Assembly (NCBI GenBank): GCA_030407085.1
Contig: CM059587.1
Span: forward strand, 73,893,001 to 73,957,000
Length of the DNA: 64,000 nucleotides
From: Trichopria drosophilae
Lineage: Eukaryota; Arthropoda; Insecta; Hymenoptera; Diapriidae
Direction: 5' to 3'
This document shows positions 10,391 through 22,098 of this stretch, piece by piece. Under the pieces are notes generated by a model. That model saw only the letters and a list, made by a program, of their open reading frames with translations, was not told where the DNA came from and did not search any database. How positions within the stretch are numbered: the first letter of the stretch is position 1; each line of letters starts with the position of its first letter. Position numbers and translations under genes: made by a program.

Positions 10391-11156
10391 ATAAAATATT
10401 GCCTAAAGAAAAATGAAAATTTAAAGTAAAAACTCATTGCGAATGATATTAAATATGTAAAAATACTTTTTTCTAATATTAAAAAGAAGACTATATTTAA
10501 TTTCTCATCAGAGAAACGAATCAAGAGGAGTACAAGCGACAAAAGAAAACGAGAAATTACTTTTGACTTGATTTAAATCGGTGTTCTGTATATAAATGGT
10601 GGAAAATCACAAAAAAAGCCAAAATTTGCATTTTTTACGATTTTACTAAATTGATGATAACTTACGTATTAATTCATGGATTTTAATTTCTAAGTAGCGT
10701 TTTGTGTTCACAAAAGGGCGAACTATATGTAACAAATGAAAAACTGTACAAATTTTAACAATTTCTATGTTTCAGGCGATACAGTGATTTTTTTTTTTTT
10801 ATTTTTGGCCAAAAAAGGAAATTTTTTTGCATAATTTTGCACATAACTATAAAACTATTAATCCAATCACAATATAATGCAAGAAGAAGTTGTAGGTGAG
10901 GAAATTACCTTTAATTTTGCCTACTTACTTTATGCAATTGAGTACTTTGAACCGGAGATATGACCTAATATGTCTTCCTATCTCAGAAAAAAATTTTCAA
11001 AAATTTTCAAAAATTCATTGCTATACGTAGAAAAATATTTTCCCACGATTTTCTTGTTTTGTAGACCTAAATAAACCCAAAAAAAAATATGGCATTGAAT
11101 GTACATTTTGGCTGTAAACTGGTGTTATTTATTAATTTAATTATGAAATTGTGTAG

Positions 11157-11750
11157 GTTGGATCGATAGTGATAGCAGTGTTTGAAGAAGACGGAGCTTT
11201 CTATCGAGCAGAAGTAATACAGATAAAAAATAACCAAGAGTACGTCGTCAATTACATCGACTTTGGAAATCAAGCAACGGTGAAACAAAATATGTTATTC
11301 CCAGTCGAAGAGAGATATACAACAATGCCGAAGCAAGCGATACCATGTTCGTTGAAAGATGTCCTAGCGCCCGGTAATAAAGAATGGGACAAGGATAATT
11401 GTCAAAAGATTGACGGCAAACTGTGCGATCAACCACTGAAATGCAACTTCAAAAATAAAGAGGACAACAAGTGGATGGTTTATTTACTAGCGAATGGTGT
11501 CGACGTTGCCAGCATGCTGTTTGATGAGAAACTTGCGGAATTGTCGGTCGTCACTTCGACTCCGATACCTGAGATTGTTCAGGCTGTCGAAATGGAAACT
11601 TTAGAAATCAACATTGATCTACTCGACGGACAGATTTTAAATGTGAAGATTGCAAGCATCGAAAGCGCTGCCGAGTTTTATGTACAGTTTCCGAATGTTA
11701 CGATTTGCAACAAGAAAGTCTCGGCTTACATGAATGAAAAAGATCCGAAG
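11157..11750 (+). CDS. tud: Tudor-domain gene, exon b with a complete Tudor core
   Basis: This exon of 198 codons starts after AATTGTGTAG and ends at AAG|GTTAGT, phase 0 at both ends. It opens with the Tudor core: VGSIVIAVFEEDGAFYRAEV followed by VVNYIDFGNQATV, where the FYRA and DFGN blocks carry the aromatic residues and Asn that form the dimethylarginine pocket in this family. MPKQAIPCSL follows, then the SN-like segment and the helix VSAYMNEKDPK that introduces the next core. The frame is continuous with exon a. Phenylalanine replaces Tyr in DYGN, which is common. Confidence 0.92.
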
Positions 11751-11830
11751 GTTAGTAAAAGTTTTCGTAGTTTCTTTTTGATAAATTTGTTACGTACGAC
11801 GAAGTCTAAATTGATTATGAAATTAAATAC

Positions 11831-12248
11831 AGTAGAACCTCCGTTATCGAATATTTCGGTTATCGAATATCCAGAGGCCTCCGTTAACGAATAGTTTCCC
11901 CTCAGTTAGTCTCCCCACTCGAGACACCACGTTGTAGACGGCCGACATGGAGTATCGATACAATATCGCCTATGTACACTAGTCCTTCCCTTATTGTAAC
12001 TCGCCTTATTATAACCGCGTCTCTTATTTTAACTTTTTATCGTGCTCTCTCGCTCTCACTGCTGGTCGTAAGAAAGAGGGGAGATGTTAAAATAAGGGGA
12101 GGACTACTGTATGTACAATGCCCTGTAACTCCTAAAGATATAGGTATAGGTGGGGGGGTCGATTTTTTCTCCTGAAATATTCGTTAACGGAAATTTAAAT
12201 GCCCCGCGTTAAATGTCCCGACCGTTTTCCATAACGGAGGTTCTACTG
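11831..12248. mobile_element. TA-flanked MITE (CAGTAGAACCTCCGTTATCG)
   Basis: The inverted ends CAGTAGAACCTCCGTTATCG are flanked by TA, a pogo/Tigger-type terminus. No transposase is encoded. It makes up most of a 619-bp tudor intron and carries a second MITE at 11977-12109. Confidence 0.85.
11977..12109. mobile_element. Nested MITE (CACTAGTCC/CAGTAGTCC)
   Basis: The ends CACTAGTCCTTCCCTTATT and AATAAGGGGAGGACTACTG are inverted repeats with TA on each side. It is about 133 bp and non-coding. Confidence 0.75.
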
Positions 12249-12369
12249 TAATTGGGAACGACAGTGATTTTTAAAGAATTTTAGGTTAGGTTAGGTTTCG
12301 ATTTCCTGAAATAGGTTATGGGGTTTCGTTCAGGAAAGGGTGAGGGAATAATAAATGCCAATACGACAG

Positions 12370-12534
12370 GTGATGCCACGACTGACAGGGCACCAGCTGT
12401 GCCTAGGCGCAGGCTGTCTAGTCAGCAACGAAGGATGTTGGAATCGTGCCGTAATAGTAAACTCCTCGCCGACAGAGAGTTTCAAAGTGCGATTGATCGA
12501 TACCGGTGCTCGCAAGGAGGTCCCACCGGATCGT
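12370..12534 (+). CDS. tud: Tudor-domain gene, small exon c with a degenerate Tudor core
   Basis: This 55-codon exon reads VMPRLTGHQLCLGAGCLVSN, EGCWNRAVIV and RLIDTGARKEVPPDR. It ends at CGT|GTGAGT, a strong donor. It supplies exactly the Tudor core expected between exon b (ending in the pre-core helix) and exon d (starting with the post-core MIPLPGEL...QAVQCSL), and it is phase 0 at both ends. The acceptor CGACAG|GTG has a weak pyrimidine tract; CACCAG|CTG at 12397 is an in-frame alternative. The canonical YRA and DYGN blocks are NRA and DTGA, so the dimethylarginine pocket is probably lost and the domain may be structural. Confidence 0.72.
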
Positions 12535-12909
12535 GTGAGTTTTATACCGCAAAAAAAGGGCAAATGCAGAAGTTGCACGAAATTCAGTCGACAATTAATT
12601 CCAGGGCTCCCAGTCGGCCTCTTTTTAGGAAAATAGTCTCCTCTTTCGACTTTAAAAAGTAAAAAAATAAATAAAAAGTCCCTTTTACATCCTTTTTTTT
12701 AACCTTTCAAATTTAAATTGTCCTTCTGCGTCTTGTTTTCTGCGTATGAATAAATGTTTGATTAAGAAAAGTAATTAGTTTTTCAAATCCGAAGAAATAT
12801 GACAATATTACTTACGTTTTAACTCGGGAGAAACTAAAAAATAGTATGAAGCCATTCAAAATTATATCCATATTGTTTTTCATGTATAGATTCTTTTATA
12901 ATATACATA

Positions 12910-13468
12910 CAGTAGTCCTCCCCTTATTTCAACTTTATTCCTTCCTCTATTTTAACTTTTTCCCCTCAGTCGTTCCCCCACTATTCGTCGTGACGTCAGT
13001 TCACACATGCACTTGTATGTATGTGTATACAAATCAGGTGGTACACTGTAAAAAATCGAAATGAATTTTACAATTGCGCATAGACGCGAAGAAAGATGCC
13101 ACCATACAGTAGTCCTTCCCTTATTCTAATTTGTCCAGTCAGGCAAGATGGCGGCCTTCTTCCCTTATTCTAATTTTCCCCTCTCCCCCACTACTTAGAT
13201 TTGAAGTCTCACTTTTGTCTCTTTTTCTTTTGTTGCGCATGCGCCGTTATTTGTATTTATAGAAAATCCACACGTCAGTGGGGAGAACGCATGAGGGGAA
13301 ATATTAGAATAGGAGAATAGAAGACATTAGAATAAGGGAAGGAGTGTACTGTATCTGTTTTCTCTTTCTTAGATCCTTAGTGGTGGGGATGAGGGAAACC
13401 GTTAAAATAAGGAAAGGAGCCGCCATCTTCCTTGTCTCGAAAAGTTAAAATAAGGGGAGGGCTACTGT
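12910..13468. mobile_element. Composite CAGTAGTCC MITE with a nested copy
   Basis: The outer ends are CAGTAGTCCTCCCCTTATTT and AATAAGGGGAGGGCTACTG. A second MITE lies inside. The interior also has TIR-like blocks (AAAATAAGGAAAGGAG near 13400), suggesting more than one round of insertion. Confidence 0.75.
13107..13351. mobile_element. Nested MITE, TTCTAAT subtype
   Basis: The ends CAGTAGTCCTTCCCTTATTC and TTAGAATAAGGGAAGGAGTG are inverted and TA-flanked. The inner TIR reads TTATTCTAAT, not the TTATTTCAAC of the enclosing element. Confidence 0.75.
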
Positions 13469-13649
13469 GTATAGTATGTGTAGTATGCAACAAAAATTAT
13501 ATGATTATTTTGTTTCTCTATTTAATTTAAAAACTTTGTCAAAATGTTTTGAGAAACGATTACTTTTATTATGTAATAATAAAAAATTGTAAATAAACAA
13601 AACAATTTTCCATATTTATGATTTTATAAATATAGGTTCCTTGTATACA

Positions 13650-14340
13650 TGAAAAAGTTGCTTAGGGAAATGAAAAAACAAAGTTATTGAAACTTTAAGG
13701 AACTATAACAAACAATCTTTCGAAAAATACAAAAAAAAATGTTTTTTATGAGTAATTTAATGGTAATATAATATCAATTTTATAAAAATGTTTGAGAAAA
13801 AAGATTTTTTTTTTCGTCAAAAAATAAAATTTTTTAAAATCCATCCATAATTAGTTGGAAAATATGTTTTTTTATTCACCAAATTTGCTTTGAATATTTA
13901 AATTAAAAATGACGAAAAAATTAAAAGAAAACAGGTGAAAAAATAAAAAAAAAATTGAGAATTCAATACAAAATTTGCAGCCAAATCTGAAAGGGTGATG
14001 TCCAACAATAGTAAAATTAAACGTTTTAGCGTGAAAAAATTTGGTTTTTTTCCGAATAAAGGCTATTCAAATTTGTTAATCTATTTTAAAAATAAAAAAA
14101 AAAAAACAATTGGAAAACAGAAAAACATATTTTCTAAATAATTACGTATGGATTTTAAAAAATTCCATTTTATTCGAAAAAAAAAAATGTTTCTTTTTTG
14201 GTAAAAAAATTTGTTTCTGATTTTTATTTTATTGCAAGTGAATTCCTCTTAAAAAATCACTAAAGAAATAATTTCTGGGTAATTTTTGAACGTTTGTTTG
14301 ATATAGCTGATAACAAACGAAAAAAATGTTATTATAAATT
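13650..14340. repeat. Diverged long inverted repeat
   Basis: AAATTTTTTAAAATCCAT and the following ~80 bp at about 13820-13880 recur inverted at about 14120-14200, with weaker similarity outward. It looks like an old long-TIR element in the tudor intron. No gene is seen. Confidence 0.5.
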
Positions 14341-14921
14341 GTAATGTAATAATTGTATCAGGCTTACAATTCAAAAATTGAAATCAAAACTATTTTTAGT
14401 CCATTTTTCTACCTCAAGTCCCTTTTTAGTTCCTTTTTTTTTTAAGTTCAAATTCCCTTTTTTCCTTTTTTTAAGGGGACGAGGCGCTGGGAGTCCTGTA
14501 ATTCTAAATCCGTGGCGTCATTGCTTAGAATGAGAACGTTGAATTAACATTCGCCAGACTAATTTCTAAGATTATCATGCTAAATGCGCAGCATGTCTTT
14601 TTTTATTCGACGATGAACAATTTAATACTGCATTTAATTATTAACAGGCTGTTTATGTGTCATTAAACAAAGAAATGTCTACGATTATTGTAGATTGTAA
14701 CAAAAAAACTACGATTATTGTTTTGTTAGAGATAATTTTGAAATAATTGTAGACATTTACTAAACAAAAAATGGAAATGTTAACCGACATGAGACTCTTA
14801 ACCTTAAATTTTCAGCTTACGTGACTTTAATTTCGACGTGGTATGACTTGAATATTTTCAGGCTTTCTAAGTAAAATTGTGATGATTGTTTGTTGAATTG
14901 TATGTTTTTTTTTATGCTTAG

Positions 14922-15082
14922 ATGATCCCGCTACCGGGAGAATTGTCGGTGATGCAAAACCAGGCCGTTCAATGCTCGCTTAACGGCATCTCAAATATGA
15001 AAGAAGCGACTGAGAAATTGAAGAAATTGGTCAAAGTTGGAATGAGCGTAATGATACACGTCAACGAAGTTGACAATAACAG
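14922..15082 (+). CDS. tud: Tudor-domain gene, exon d
   Basis: This 161-nt exon starts after TTTTATGCTTAG and ends at AACAG|GTACGT, entering at phase 0 and leaving at phase 2. It encodes MIPLPGELSVMQNQAVQCSL, the conserved segment after a Tudor core, and then SVMIHVNEVDNNR, which runs into exon e as RLIVQLYNALG. The match of phase and domain content across the next 15.3-kb intron is what ties exon e to this gene. Confidence 0.88.
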
Positions 15083-15339
15083 GTACGTGTCATAATAATA
15101 ATAATTTTGTTTCGATTAAAAAAAATACAAAAGTATTGAATAATCATTAAGGTTGATCGTTTTAGCATTAATGTGTTTTCATTCAATTAATTTAGTTTAG
15201 TAAGTGTGACATTTTTAAAATACAGTGTAGTAAAATCTTATATTTTTTAAAATTATTTTCGCATTATTGGATTTATTTGTAAATCCTAAAAGTTAACTTA
15301 TTTATAACCAGCGATCATACGAACCTTAAGGTAAAAAAC

Positions 15340-16690
15340 CAACAAACGCAAAAATTTTTCCGCCATTTTGATTTTTGAAAATCTGACGTCATATTCGTAA
15401 TCGGCGACCCCAAAAAACCCACGAGTGACGAGTTATTAACGAATTTCATCCGATTTTTAAAAATTCGTCGTCCATATTGGATCCGCCATTTTGATTTTTG
15501 AAAGTCTAACGTCATATTCGTAATCAGCGACCTCGAAAGCCCACGAGTGCCGAGTTATAAGCGAATTTCATCCGATTTTTAGATATTTGTCCGCCATTTC
15601 GAATTTTTTAAAATGGATTTTAGATTTGTAATCGGCGACCCCGAAAACCTCGGAGTAACGAGTTTCAGGCCAATTGGATAGATTTTTTAAAATTTCGTCC
15701 GCCATATTGGATTCGCCATTTTGAATTAACATAATTTTATTACGCGTAACAGTACATTTGTTATAAAAGAAACCCATGTATTGTTTCGTTAATTTCTCAT
15801 TTAATATTTCTTTTTAATTTTGTGAAAAATTTTTACGTTTTGTAAATATAAAATTTAATTTATTAAAAAAAATATAGCGGAAAATTTTGATTTTTGACGT
15901 CATATTCGTAATCGGCGACCGCGAAAACCCACGAGTGACGAGTTATAAGCGAGTTCCGTCAGATTTTTAGAAATTTGTCCGCCATATTGGATCCGCCATT
16001 TTGATTTTTGAAAATCTAACGTCGTATTCGTAATCGGCGACCCCAAAGACCCCCGAGTGACGAGTTATAAGCGAATTTCTTTCGATTTTTAGAAATTTCT
16101 CCGCCATATTCGATCCGCCATTTCGAATTTTTTAAAATGGATTTTAGATTTGTAATCAACGACCCCGAAACCCTGTTTCAAGAGTAATAAGTTTCAGGCC
16201 AATCGAATAGATTTTAAAAAATTTCGTCCGCCAAATTACATCCGCCATTTTGAATTTTTAAAAATCTGACGTCATATTCGTAATCAGCGACCTCAAAAAC
16301 CCACGCGTGACGAGTTATAAGCGAATTTCTTACGATTTTTAGAAATTCGTCCGCCATATTGGATCGGCCATTTTGATTTTTTAAAATGGTTTTTAGATTT
16401 GTAATCAACGACCCCGAAAACCTGTTTCAAGTTTCAAGAGTAACAAGTTTCAGGCCAATCGAATAGATTTTTTTAAATTTCGTCCGCCATATTGGATTCG
16501 CCATCTTGAATTTACAAAATTTTCTTAAGCGTATCAGCACAGTTGTTATAAAAGAAACCCATGTATTGTTTCGTTAATTTCTCATTTAATATTTCTTTTG
16601 AATTTCGTGAAAGAATTGATTTATACGTTTTGTAAGAGTAAAATGTAATTTATTAAAAAAAATATGGCGGAAAATTCTGAAATAATTTTT
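15340..16690. repeat. Tandem and higher-order array of a dispersed satellite
   Basis: Units of roughly 120-160 bp combine three blocks: CCGCCATTTTGATTTTTGAA, CGTCATATTCGTAATCGGCG and ACGAGTGACGAGTTATAAGC. A larger segment with ATAAAAGAAACCCATGTATT occurs twice (about 15750 and 16545), a higher-order period near 790 bp. Related units lie at 17.9, 36.1-36.9, 42.9, 45.2-45.7, 53.3 and 58.0 kb. Short open frames here are repeat artefacts. Confidence 0.85.
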
Positions 16691-17284
16691 GTTAATAGTA
16701 TTGAATGTACTAAGTTCACAAAAAAAATTGCCGTCTTGTATCTCTTAATCAACACGTAAAGAATGCATTCTTTTTGAAAATAGTACAATTTTTAACTATT
16801 TGTTAATTAACAATAGTATTGTTACTAACAATTAACAACTATTCAACTGATTTTTACCCTTGCTTATGTCTAAACAACCGTATAGAAACAAGAAATTACG
16901 TATTTATTGATAAAAATCAATCTAAAAAATAGAAAACTTGTAAAATGTAAACGCAATTTTCTTAGTTTTCTTTTCAAAATCGTTATTGACAAATTTTAAT
17001 TCTCCCAAATGATAATTTACACAATTTTGTTTCATTGGACAATCGTAACAGCTCATTTCGTTGAATTATGTCTTTATTGAATTTGGTAAACTTGAATTGA
17101 TGAACACTCATCGTTCCGTTAAAAGATAAAAAAGATTTTTCAACAATGCAATGAAGATTTTTGTACAACTTCCTTCTAGTGTAGTTACTAGCATTTTAAA
17201 TTGATATTGACACCATGAGCAACCAAGTCAGCGGTTCGTTTTATGTAACCGCTGATTCTTTTCCGTGGCCTGCTTCAGAGTAGT
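16691..17284. other. Intronic AT-rich sequence, nothing recognised
   Basis: I see no gene, repeat end or RNA in this stretch of the large tudor intron. Confidence 0.5.
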
Positions 17285-17465
17285 TATTTATTTTTTTATT
17301 TATTTATTTATTTATTTAAGAATAAACGGACGATATACGTCCAGAAGTACAAAAGTTAAATTAAAGATGGTTTAAGAAAAGAGAACAATTATAAATAAAA
17401 TTTTTGAACACTAATAATAGATTGATATTAAAATTTTCTTGCATTGCTACAATAAAATTAAAATT
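17285..17465 (-). repeat. 3' end of a non-LTR retrotransposon
   Basis: On the minus strand, a GGACG-TATAT-CGTCC hairpin is followed by GTTTATTCTTAAATAAATAA and more TAAA repeats. No coding part is recognisable. Confidence 0.6.
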
Positions 17466-17481
17466 AACATATTTCTAAGTA

Positions 17482-17670
17482 CAGTGGTCCTTCCCTTATT
17501 TTAACTTCTATAGCGCTTGCGCATACAGGTAAAGAAGGACCACTATATTTCCTTTCTCTGTTTTTAATCTTTCATACTGCCAGTGGTGGGGATGAAGCGA
17601 AGCGGTAAAATAAGGGAAGGAGCCGCCATCTTCCTTGACTCGAAAAGTTAAAATAAGGGGAGGGCCACTG
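17482..17670. mobile_element. TA-flanked MITE (CAGTGGTCC)
   Basis: The ends CAGTGGTCCTTCCCTTATTT and AAATAAGGGGAGGGCCACTG are inverted repeats flanked by TA; 189 bp. Confidence 0.85.
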
Positions 17671-17859
17671 TATGACGGTATACAGGGACTACGTTATAAA
17701 CAATGTTGTCAAAATTGTTGTACATTTGTGGAAAGAGACAATAAATAAGGCAAAACATGCTTTTGTTGTGGTACTGTGTTTAAAAAAAATGTGTATTACG
17801 AGATCAATGTAAGCTTTACATTTCTTTTATTTGTTTTTACAATTTTTATTTTGAAATTT

Positions 17860-17995
17860 TAATATCAGACATCATATTTGGATTCAACGACCCCAAAAAC
17901 CTCCGAGTAATAAGTTTCAAGCGAATATGATCAATTTTGATAATTTTTGGTCGCTATATTGGATCCGCCATTTTGAAATTTAAAAAGTCCAGTAA
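17860..17995. repeat. Single satellite unit
   Basis: AACGACCCCAAAAACCTCCG and ATATTGGATCCGCCATTTTG place this in the same family as 15340-16690. Confidence 0.7.
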
Positions 17996-18524
17996 TTTTA
18001 ATCACTTTTTTTATTTTTTAACTCATTTTGTAAATTAGTTGTTTCAAGATTATTAAATTTTTCAGTAATAAATTAGTTGCATATATTAATTCTGCTATTA
18101 TTTACAAAATCCGTCAATAATTACAAACATATTGTCTACTAACCTCATTTTCGAACAAATAATAGTATTTGGTTTATTTTGAAATGAATTTATTATTGTT
18201 TCAAGATTTACAATATTCTTCCTAATGCTTCCAATGTAAAATTAACATTAAAATTAATCATTCAGATTTGATAGTTAATTCAGTTTTTGTTTTTAATAAA
18301 GAGTTAATATCTTGCAGTATTTGTTTTGAATGAAGGTTAGGTTTAAATGGATACTTTGTATCATTTTCACAATTATCCATATCATCCGCAGAGTGATCTA
18401 CAGATCTTTTTGTAGACAAGTATTTGTTAGCATTGACACAATTTTTTAATAGGAGACGTACATAATGACACACCAGAACAAATGAAAAGTACACCTAAAT
18501 GGGATTTTCTTTTTTAATTCAATA

Positions 18525-18712
18525 CAGTAGGACCTCATTAGTAAAGTTTTTCAATCAAGATGGCGCCAACCTCTCTTATTCTAATTTTCCCCTTACCCCC
18601 ACTTACTTTGCTTGCGAGCTTGTGATTCGTGGACAATATTTTTCGTTGACTTTTCATGTGATAGTGGGAGAAGACTTGTGGGGGAACGATTAGAATAAGA
18701 GAGGTCCTACTG
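18525..18712. mobile_element. TA-flanked MITE (CAGTAGGACCTC)
   Basis: The ends CAGTAGGACCTC and GAGGTCCTACTG with TA on both sides enclose inner TTATTCTAAT/ATTAGAATAA arms; 188 bp. Confidence 0.85.
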
Positions 18713-19307
18713 TACTGTAAAAATTCCAGAGTATTTTGCACTAAATATCAAAATAATCGTTAGAGCCCTTTAAAAAAAAAAAATCGATTTTTTTAGTCTA
18801 CCGTAGTTATTGTGACTGCGAGACTTTCCTGGACTGTAATTTTGTCGAAACAAAACAAACAACGGATGAAAATTGTAGGTGTTTTCAAGCTCTACAACTT
18901 TTGCATACAATTTCGGTAAGAAGAAAAGTTGAGGGAGAGAAACCGCAAAAACAGGCAATTTTTGTTCTTTTATCAGTTCTAACTTGTTGCAACATCATAG
19001 AAATAATACTTTGATGTCACAATTAATTAAAATATTTATTTACATTTTTACAAATTTAATTATTTAATTACATTTAAATTTGAAGACTGTTAAGCTCAGA
19101 AACAGCTTGTAATAAATGAAGATTGTATTCCGAATGCGTTTATGTTTACACCAAATAGTTTTGAATTCAACAGTTTAGAATTCCGATGGCCAGAATTACA
19201 TGAGCATCGAATTCTGTACCAAACGACATAACCTTTGAAAGACTTGCCACTTTTAAATTGCATGTTGCTAACACTACGAAAAATTATGTTTAAGTATTTT
19301 ATTTTCG

Positions 19308-19310
<3 letters not shown>
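18713..19310. other. Intronic sequence, nothing recognised
   Basis: AT-rich intron sequence with no coding or repeat signature that I can name. Confidence 0.45.
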
Positions 19311-19339
<29 letters not shown>

Positions 19340-21542
19340 TTAATATATTAACGGACATAAATGCCCTTGGTACAAAAAAGAAAATAATAATAATGGTCTC
19401 TTGATACAATCCTACATTCATACATAATATTCACACTTATAAGTCTTACATCTAAGTATAAAAAGTGATAAAGATCGAGCAGATCTTATTTCCTCAGGCA
19501 GATTATTCCACAGACGAGTGATTCTATTGATCGTAGAGAAATAAAATCTGCTCGATTTACATTGAACCTCAGAAAGTGGACGATGTATACGATGTGAATA
19601 GCGTAATGTCCGAAGAGAGAATAAATTGGTAATTTCTTGAGCGTTATAAGAGTCAGACATAACCTTATAGACAAAAAGGGAATCTCTGAACTCATGAATT
19701 GATTGTATCGTGCGCAAATCAAACATTTTAGAAATAGGTCCATATTCGTGTGAGAACCGATGCATAGGAGTATCAGTTTTATGCGATAGAAATCTTAAAA
19801 ACTTCCTCTGGATCGCTTCCAACCTACCAATGTTGTATTTCAAATAAGGGCGCCAAATTTCTGATGCATATATACAATGAGGAAGAACTATACTTTTGAA
19901 AATGTGAATTATAGCCTGACAGTCAGTGAAAAGCTTCGTTGATCTAAAAAGAAAACCTAAACTTCTGTTGGCTACTTTTATAACATATTCTAAATGATTC
20001 GAAAAAGTTAAAGAACTATCAAAAGTGACACCTAAGTCTCTAATCGTCACAGAACGAACTAAATCGATCCCATCAATCTGATACTGAAATTGCACTGGAT
20101 TATTAGATTTAGTAAAGTGCATAAATGTTGACTTTGAGGCATTTAAATGTAAACCATTAATATGACACCACGAGGAAATACCACACAAGTCACGCTGCAT
20201 GGATGAAGCTGACAAGGGAGAATCAATAACACGATATAACTTCAGATCGTCAGCATATAGGAGACAATGAGAACTAGAAATAAAATCTACAATATCGTTT
20301 ATAAAAATTAAAAATAGTAACGGGCCTAAATGAGACCCCTGTGGCACACCGGAAGGAGTTTTGAATGCTGAAGATATTGTCCCCTTGATGCGGACAATCT
20401 GATGTCTGTCGTATAGATATGACTCAATCCAAGCAACGAACTGCGGAGACACTCCCATAGAAATAAGTTTAGATATAAGTAAACTGTGGTTCACACTATC
20501 AAACGCCCTAGAAAAGTCCAAATAAATGCAGTCCACCTGTTTATCATTTTCGAGTGCTTCACTAACAAACGATGAGAACATTAATAGATTAGAGGTAATC
20601 GAGCGACCTTTCACAAAACCGTGCTGATGACTAGATATGTTACTAATAATTAGTGTGCTTAGCTTAGATGTCATAATACTATCAAATAATTTAGGAATAA
20701 TACTGATTATGGCTACTGGTCTGTAATTGGTCACATCGCGTTTATCCCCTTTCTTAAAAATTGGAGTAATGAAAGATAACTTCCACTTAGAGGGAAATTT
20801 ACCATTTACCAAAGATTTATTAAATAAATTGACCAATGGTTTTATCAGATTGGGCAAACATTGTTTAATAAAGCACGATGGGACCATATCAGGACCACAA
20901 TCAAAACTAGGCTTCATATTCGCAACTGCCTTAACTATATCATCTGATGTGACCTTGAAATCATTAGAAATCGTATCAGAAAGAAGAGCCAATGAAGTAC
21001 TAGACAGTGTCACCGATGTATGTAATTTGGAATAAACTGAGCTAAATTGCTTTGCAAAAAGGTCTGCAATAGAGTGACTATCATTGGCAATTATGTCACC
21101 GCAATACATTGACGAAGGCAATTCATTATTCCTTCTCATGTTGTTAATGTAGGACCAAAATGATTTAATATTTGTCTTTGAATATGCTTGCACACGAGAT
21201 ATATATTGCGAAAAAAGTGAGCGTGACAGCTTAATACATTTAGCCCTAAGTTGCTTAAAATGTATATATGCATCCCAATTGTTTGACTCTCGCCATAATT
21301 TATGCCAAACTTTCTTATTATTTATTAATGATATTAATTCATTGTTATACCAACGCGGAAAAATTCGCGATTTAACATTTTTCATAGGAATAAATTTATC
21401 AAACACATAATATAACTTTTCATAAAACGAATCAACATTTAAATCTAAATCACAGGTTTCCAAAATTTTGTCCCAGTCTATGGACTTCAGTTCTCTATTA
21501 ACTACAGTATAGTCCACTTTTGAAAAATCGTAGATTCTCGAC
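19311..21542 (-). mobile_element. CR1-like non-LTR retrotransposon, 5'-truncated, near-intact ORF2 C-terminal part
   Basis: An uninterrupted minus-strand frame (about 21538 to 19418, ~705 residues) carries a full reverse transcriptase: a post-endonuclease linker, ITPIFKKGDKRDVTNYRP, QHGFVKGRSITSNLL, YLDFSRAFDSVNH (motif A), GVPQGSHLGPLLF (motif B), LYADDLKLY (motif C), IRDLGVTFDSSL and a C-terminal INRITRLWNNLP. The endonuclease is truncated away at 21542. The 3' end has the GGGCA/TGTCC hairpin and a TTTATTTA (TAAA) tail at 19311-19342. It is almost identical to the + strand copy that follows but keeps a 77-residue segment missing there. It lies antisense in the tudor intron. Confidence 0.93.
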
Positions 21543-22098
21543 GTTTATTATTATTTATTATTATTTTTTGTCGAACGCGAGATAAATTACCCTAGTGCAA
21601 ATTTTAGAGTTCTACAGGAAAGAAGCTGTAGAACTAATCGGTGCTTTAACTCTGTTGTATTTATTACCATTGTTTCGGATATAACCTTTCGTTATCGCTG
21701 TAGAAATTTGTTATTACAGAACTATAATGCTACTTAGTTATGAAATTGAGATTTATTATTTACTGTAGGCAATCATGTTAATTATTTTTGTTACTTATTA
21801 TTATTATTCATTTCTTTAGATTTATGTTATTACTGATTTTTTCAATTACTTTTATTTGTATGTTATGCGCCATAACTTTTTGTTATATTTGCTCCAAATT
21901 TTTATTGAATTTATATTTAGTTAATTTAGTTTTTATATTCAACATCATTATACATCTAAAGAAATTTCTATTATTTAATCGATGTATTATAAATATTGTG
22001 GAAATTAACTAATTGCTGTGATTGAAGTTGATTTTTCTAAGTGTAAAATTTTTTGAGGTTATATTACCACGTGCTCGTTTTCTGACTCATTAATTAAT

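Larger units (their letters stand above)
7886..11121. mobile_element. Long-TIR DNA transposon filling a tudor intron
   Basis: The two ends are long inverted repeats. The left arm (about 7886-7994 plus 9149-9700) and the right arm (about 10485-11121) match over several hundred bases, both beginning AGTTTACA and then ATGTACATTCAATGCC. The left arm is split by a second element (7995-9148). The centre holds a decayed minus-strand gene. A target duplication was not resolved. The intron (7844-11156) is almost entirely this element. Confidence 0.85.

Noticed and set aside
12318..12662. 114-residue + strand frame overlapping exon c
   Set aside because: The neighbouring frame has the Tudor-core pattern and fits both splice phases; this one has no similarity.
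15340..16690. CRISPR-like array
   Set aside because: Units are long, variable and lack unique spacers; the host is eukaryotic.
20727..21035. 102-residue + strand frame (and its twin at 24066-24374 minus)
   Set aside because: Antisense shadows of the reverse transcriptase reading frame.
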